6,396 bases of DNA, taken from the NCBI GenBank assembly GCA_022564385.1, contig JADFLN010000080.1:1-6396 (forward strand), written 5' to 3'. Shown here piece after piece: positions 5,123 to 6,396 of this stretch (positions within the stretch are counted from its first letter, which is position 1; each line of letters starts with the position of its first letter). The translations under genes and the position numbers were made by a program. The notes under the pieces were generated by a model that was given only the letters and a program-made list of their open reading frames with translations, was not told the DNA's origin and did no database searches. The stretch is from Nitrososphaerota archaeon. Its GTDB lineage: Archaea; Thermoproteota; Nitrososphaeria; Nitrososphaerales; Nitrosopumilaceae.

Positions 5123-5965
5123 ATGAAAAAGACAGTAATTGGAATTACAGTAATTGGAAAAGACAGAGAAGGAATTGTAGCTACATTTACAAATTTTGCG
5201 TTTTCAAAAGGTGGAAACATTGAGAAAGTAAACCAAAATGTGATCAGGGGTCTTTTTGGAATGTATCTAGAAGTATCCTTTTCAAAAATAGTTGATGTAA
5301 AAAGATTTGATGTAGAAATTCAAAGTTTAGCTAAAAAAGAAAAGATGGATGTAAATACACATCATGAAACAAATTCGCAGAAAAATATTGCAGTATTTGT
5401 AACTAAAGAGTCACTTTGCCTGAAAACAATTTTGAGTAATACAAAATTACTCAAAGGAAAAATCTCAGTAATAATTAGTACAGAAAAGACACTTGCACTA
5501 TTAGCAAAGAAGGAAAAAATCCCATTTGTGATAGTACAAGAGAAAAATCAACAAAAGGCAGAAGAAAAAATTATTGAAATATGCAAAAAATATGAGATTG
5601 ATTTGATCTCACTTGCAAGGTACATGAGAATTCTTAGCCCTAACTTTGTGTGGAGATATCCAAATAGAATTATTAACATTCATCCAGCATTATTACCAGC
5701 ATTCCCAGGAGCGTTGGCATATGAACAAGCTTATGAAAGAGGTACAAAGATTATTGGGGTAACAGCTCATTATGTTACAGAAAATTTAGATCAAGGACCA
5801 ATTATATTCCAAGATTCATTCAAAGTGGACCCAAATGATTCATTAGAAAAAATTAAGGTTAAAGGACAAAGACTAGAAGCAGATACATTACTTAAAGCAA
5901 TGAAAATGCATCTAGAAAACAAACTCGAAGTTCGTTGGAGAAAGGTTCACATTAAATCCAAGTGA
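5123..5965 (+). CDS. purU: ACT-domain formyltransferase-fold protein, probable formyltetrahydrofolate deformylase
   Basis: This 280-residue protein has an N-terminal ACT domain (about 1-85; VIGKDREGIVATFTNFAFSKG near its start) and a C-terminal formyltransferase domain (about 88-275). The ACT plus formyltransferase architecture is that of PurU, which hydrolyses 10-formyl-tetrahydrofolate to formate and tetrahydrofolate. Catalytic residues of the fold are visible: Asn185 and His187 in NIHPALLPAFPG, and Asp223 in TENLDQGPII; LARYMRIL (164-171) is another PurU-like mark. However, PurU usually reads HHSFLPAF at the active site, while HPALLPAFPG is closer to the glycinamide ribonucleotide formyltransferase PurN. 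Deformylase is the best call, with a PurN-like transferase or another formyl-handling reaction as alternatives. The ACT domain suggests control by a small ligand, classically glycine or methionine for PurU; the ligand here is unknown. It is followed by the creatininase-family gene after 5 bases, so the two are probably cotranscribed. Confidence 0.82.
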   Translation: MKKTVIGITVIGKDREGIVATFTNFAFSKGGNIEKVNQNVIRGLFGMYLEVSFSKIVDVKRFDVEIQSLAKKEKMDVNTHHETNSQKNIAVFVTKESLCLKTILSNTKLLKGKISVIISTEKTLALLAKKEKIPFVIVQEKNQQKAEEKIIEICKKYEIDLISLARYMRILSPNFVWRYPNRIINIHPALLPAFPGALAYEQAYERGTKIIGVTAHYVTENLDQGPIIFQDSFKVDPNDSLEKIKVKGQRLEADTLLKAMKMHLENKLEVRWRKVHIKSK

Positions 5966-5970
5966 ATTAA

Positions 5971-6396
5971 ATGGTAGATATCCAATCCCAATTTGATCCT
6001 AATCTTAGAAAATTAATTAAAAATAAAAAACAAGTGGCAATAATTCCCATTGGTTCAATAGAACAACATGGCCTACATTTACCCATATCAACTGATTCAG
6101 ATATTGTAACTGAAGTATCAAAAAGACTAGCTAAAATGAAAGGGTATCTTCTACTTCCAACGCTTGCCTATGGAGTTTCATTTGAACATGCACCATTTTT
6201 TAATTTGAGTATCAAAGAATCAACTTTATGTACTGTTCTGACTGATTTGTGTTCATCACTTTTAGCAAATAACATCAAGACAATTTTTATAATTAATGGA
6301 CATCATGGAAATCTAAAATCAATTAAAAATATTGATGTCAAACTCCAAAAACTTTCAAAAAACAAACTCAAAGTGTTTCCATTATCCTATTGGCAT
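5971..6396 (+). CDS. Creatininase-family amidohydrolase, possibly ArfB-like (3' end outside window)
   Basis: An open frame starts at ATG 5971 and runs 142 codons to the last base without a stop, so the C-terminal part is missing. Family marks are IPIGSIEQHGLHLPISTD (25-42), with metal-ligand candidates Glu31, His33 and Asp42, then GVSFEHAPFF (68-77) and NGHHGN (109-114), with His111 the likely metal ligand. Creatininase-fold enzymes are metal-dependent hydrolases of C-N bonds. In archaea, one known role is ArfB, which removes formate from the FAPy intermediate of F420 and riboflavin synthesis; other members act on creatinine or mature mycofactocin. I infer ArfB as the most plausible role in an F420-making archaeon, but the visible residues do not prove it. 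The gene lies 5 bases after the ACT-formyltransferase gene; AGTGA spanning that stop may serve as a weak ribosome-binding site. Confidence 0.88.
   Translation, partial: MVDIQSQFDPNLRKLIKNKKQVAIIPIGSIEQHGLHLPISTDSDIVTEVSKRLAKMKGYLLLPTLAYGVSFEHAPFFNLSIKESTLCTVLTDLCSSLLANNIKTIFIINGHHGNLKSIKNIDVKLQKLSKNKLKVFPLSYWH

Noticed and set aside
1..6396. Mobile elements, CRISPR, defence or integration signatures, including integration at the tRNA-Leu gene
   Set aside because: No transposase or integrase, no regularly spaced repeats, and no second copy of the tRNA 3' end is visible. All sequence is accounted for by conserved genes with short spacers.

Overview
The window looks like chromosomal DNA from an AT-rich archaeon, most likely a Nitrosopumilus-type thaumarchaeon. 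Direct evidence for Archaea: the gene order L7Ae - S28e - L24e - NDK - aIF5B, proteins with archaeal/eukaryotic-type identities, TATA-like boxes about 25 bases upstream of starts, GGTGA-type ribosome-binding sites, and a tRNA gene without an encoded CCA. The genus-level guess rests on overall sequence character and is inference.

Layout. At 1-90 is the 3' end of an unidentified CxxC-containing protein (+). At 135-536 is a thioredoxin with an unusual charged N-terminal helix (+). It converges with a five-gene leftward operon (minus strand, 3529 down to 533): ribosomal proteins L7Ae, S28e and L24e, nucleoside diphosphate kinase, and translation initiation factor aIF5B. The operon is tightly packed (one ATGA overlap, then gaps of 8, 2 and 6 bases) and has a recognisable TATA box, leader and ribosome-binding site in front of L7Ae. 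Upstream of it, also leftward, is a phosphoglucosamine/phosphomannomutase-family gene (3591-4937). A 47-base divergent spacer separates that gene from a class II tRNA-Leu(UAG) gene (4985-5069, +). Further right on the + strand are an ACT-domain formyltransferase-fold protein resembling formyltetrahydrofolate deformylase (5123-5965) and, 5 bases later, the first 142 codons of a creatininase-family amidohydrolase that runs off the window (5971-6396).

How it fits together. The leftward operon is a translation module, with NDK supplying the GTP that aIF5B and other translation GTPases use. The rightward pair may be a one-carbon/cofactor module: PurU-type enzymes release formate from 10-formyl-tetrahydrofolate, and some archaeal creatininase-family members (ArfB) remove formate from the F420/riboflavin precursor. 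The mutase would feed amino-sugar or mannose nucleotide synthesis for surface glycans.

I see no mobile element, CRISPR array, integrase, long repeat or obvious transferred island, and no gene-free stretch over 300 bases. The content is mostly conserved housekeeping. The points most worth a second look are small-scale: convergent genes sharing one CTAG for both stop codons, a possible leaderless five-codon ORF in the L7Ae leader, a TATA-like element possibly shared by divergent tRNA and protein genes, the thioredoxin N-terminal extension, and the mixed PurU/PurN active-site signature.
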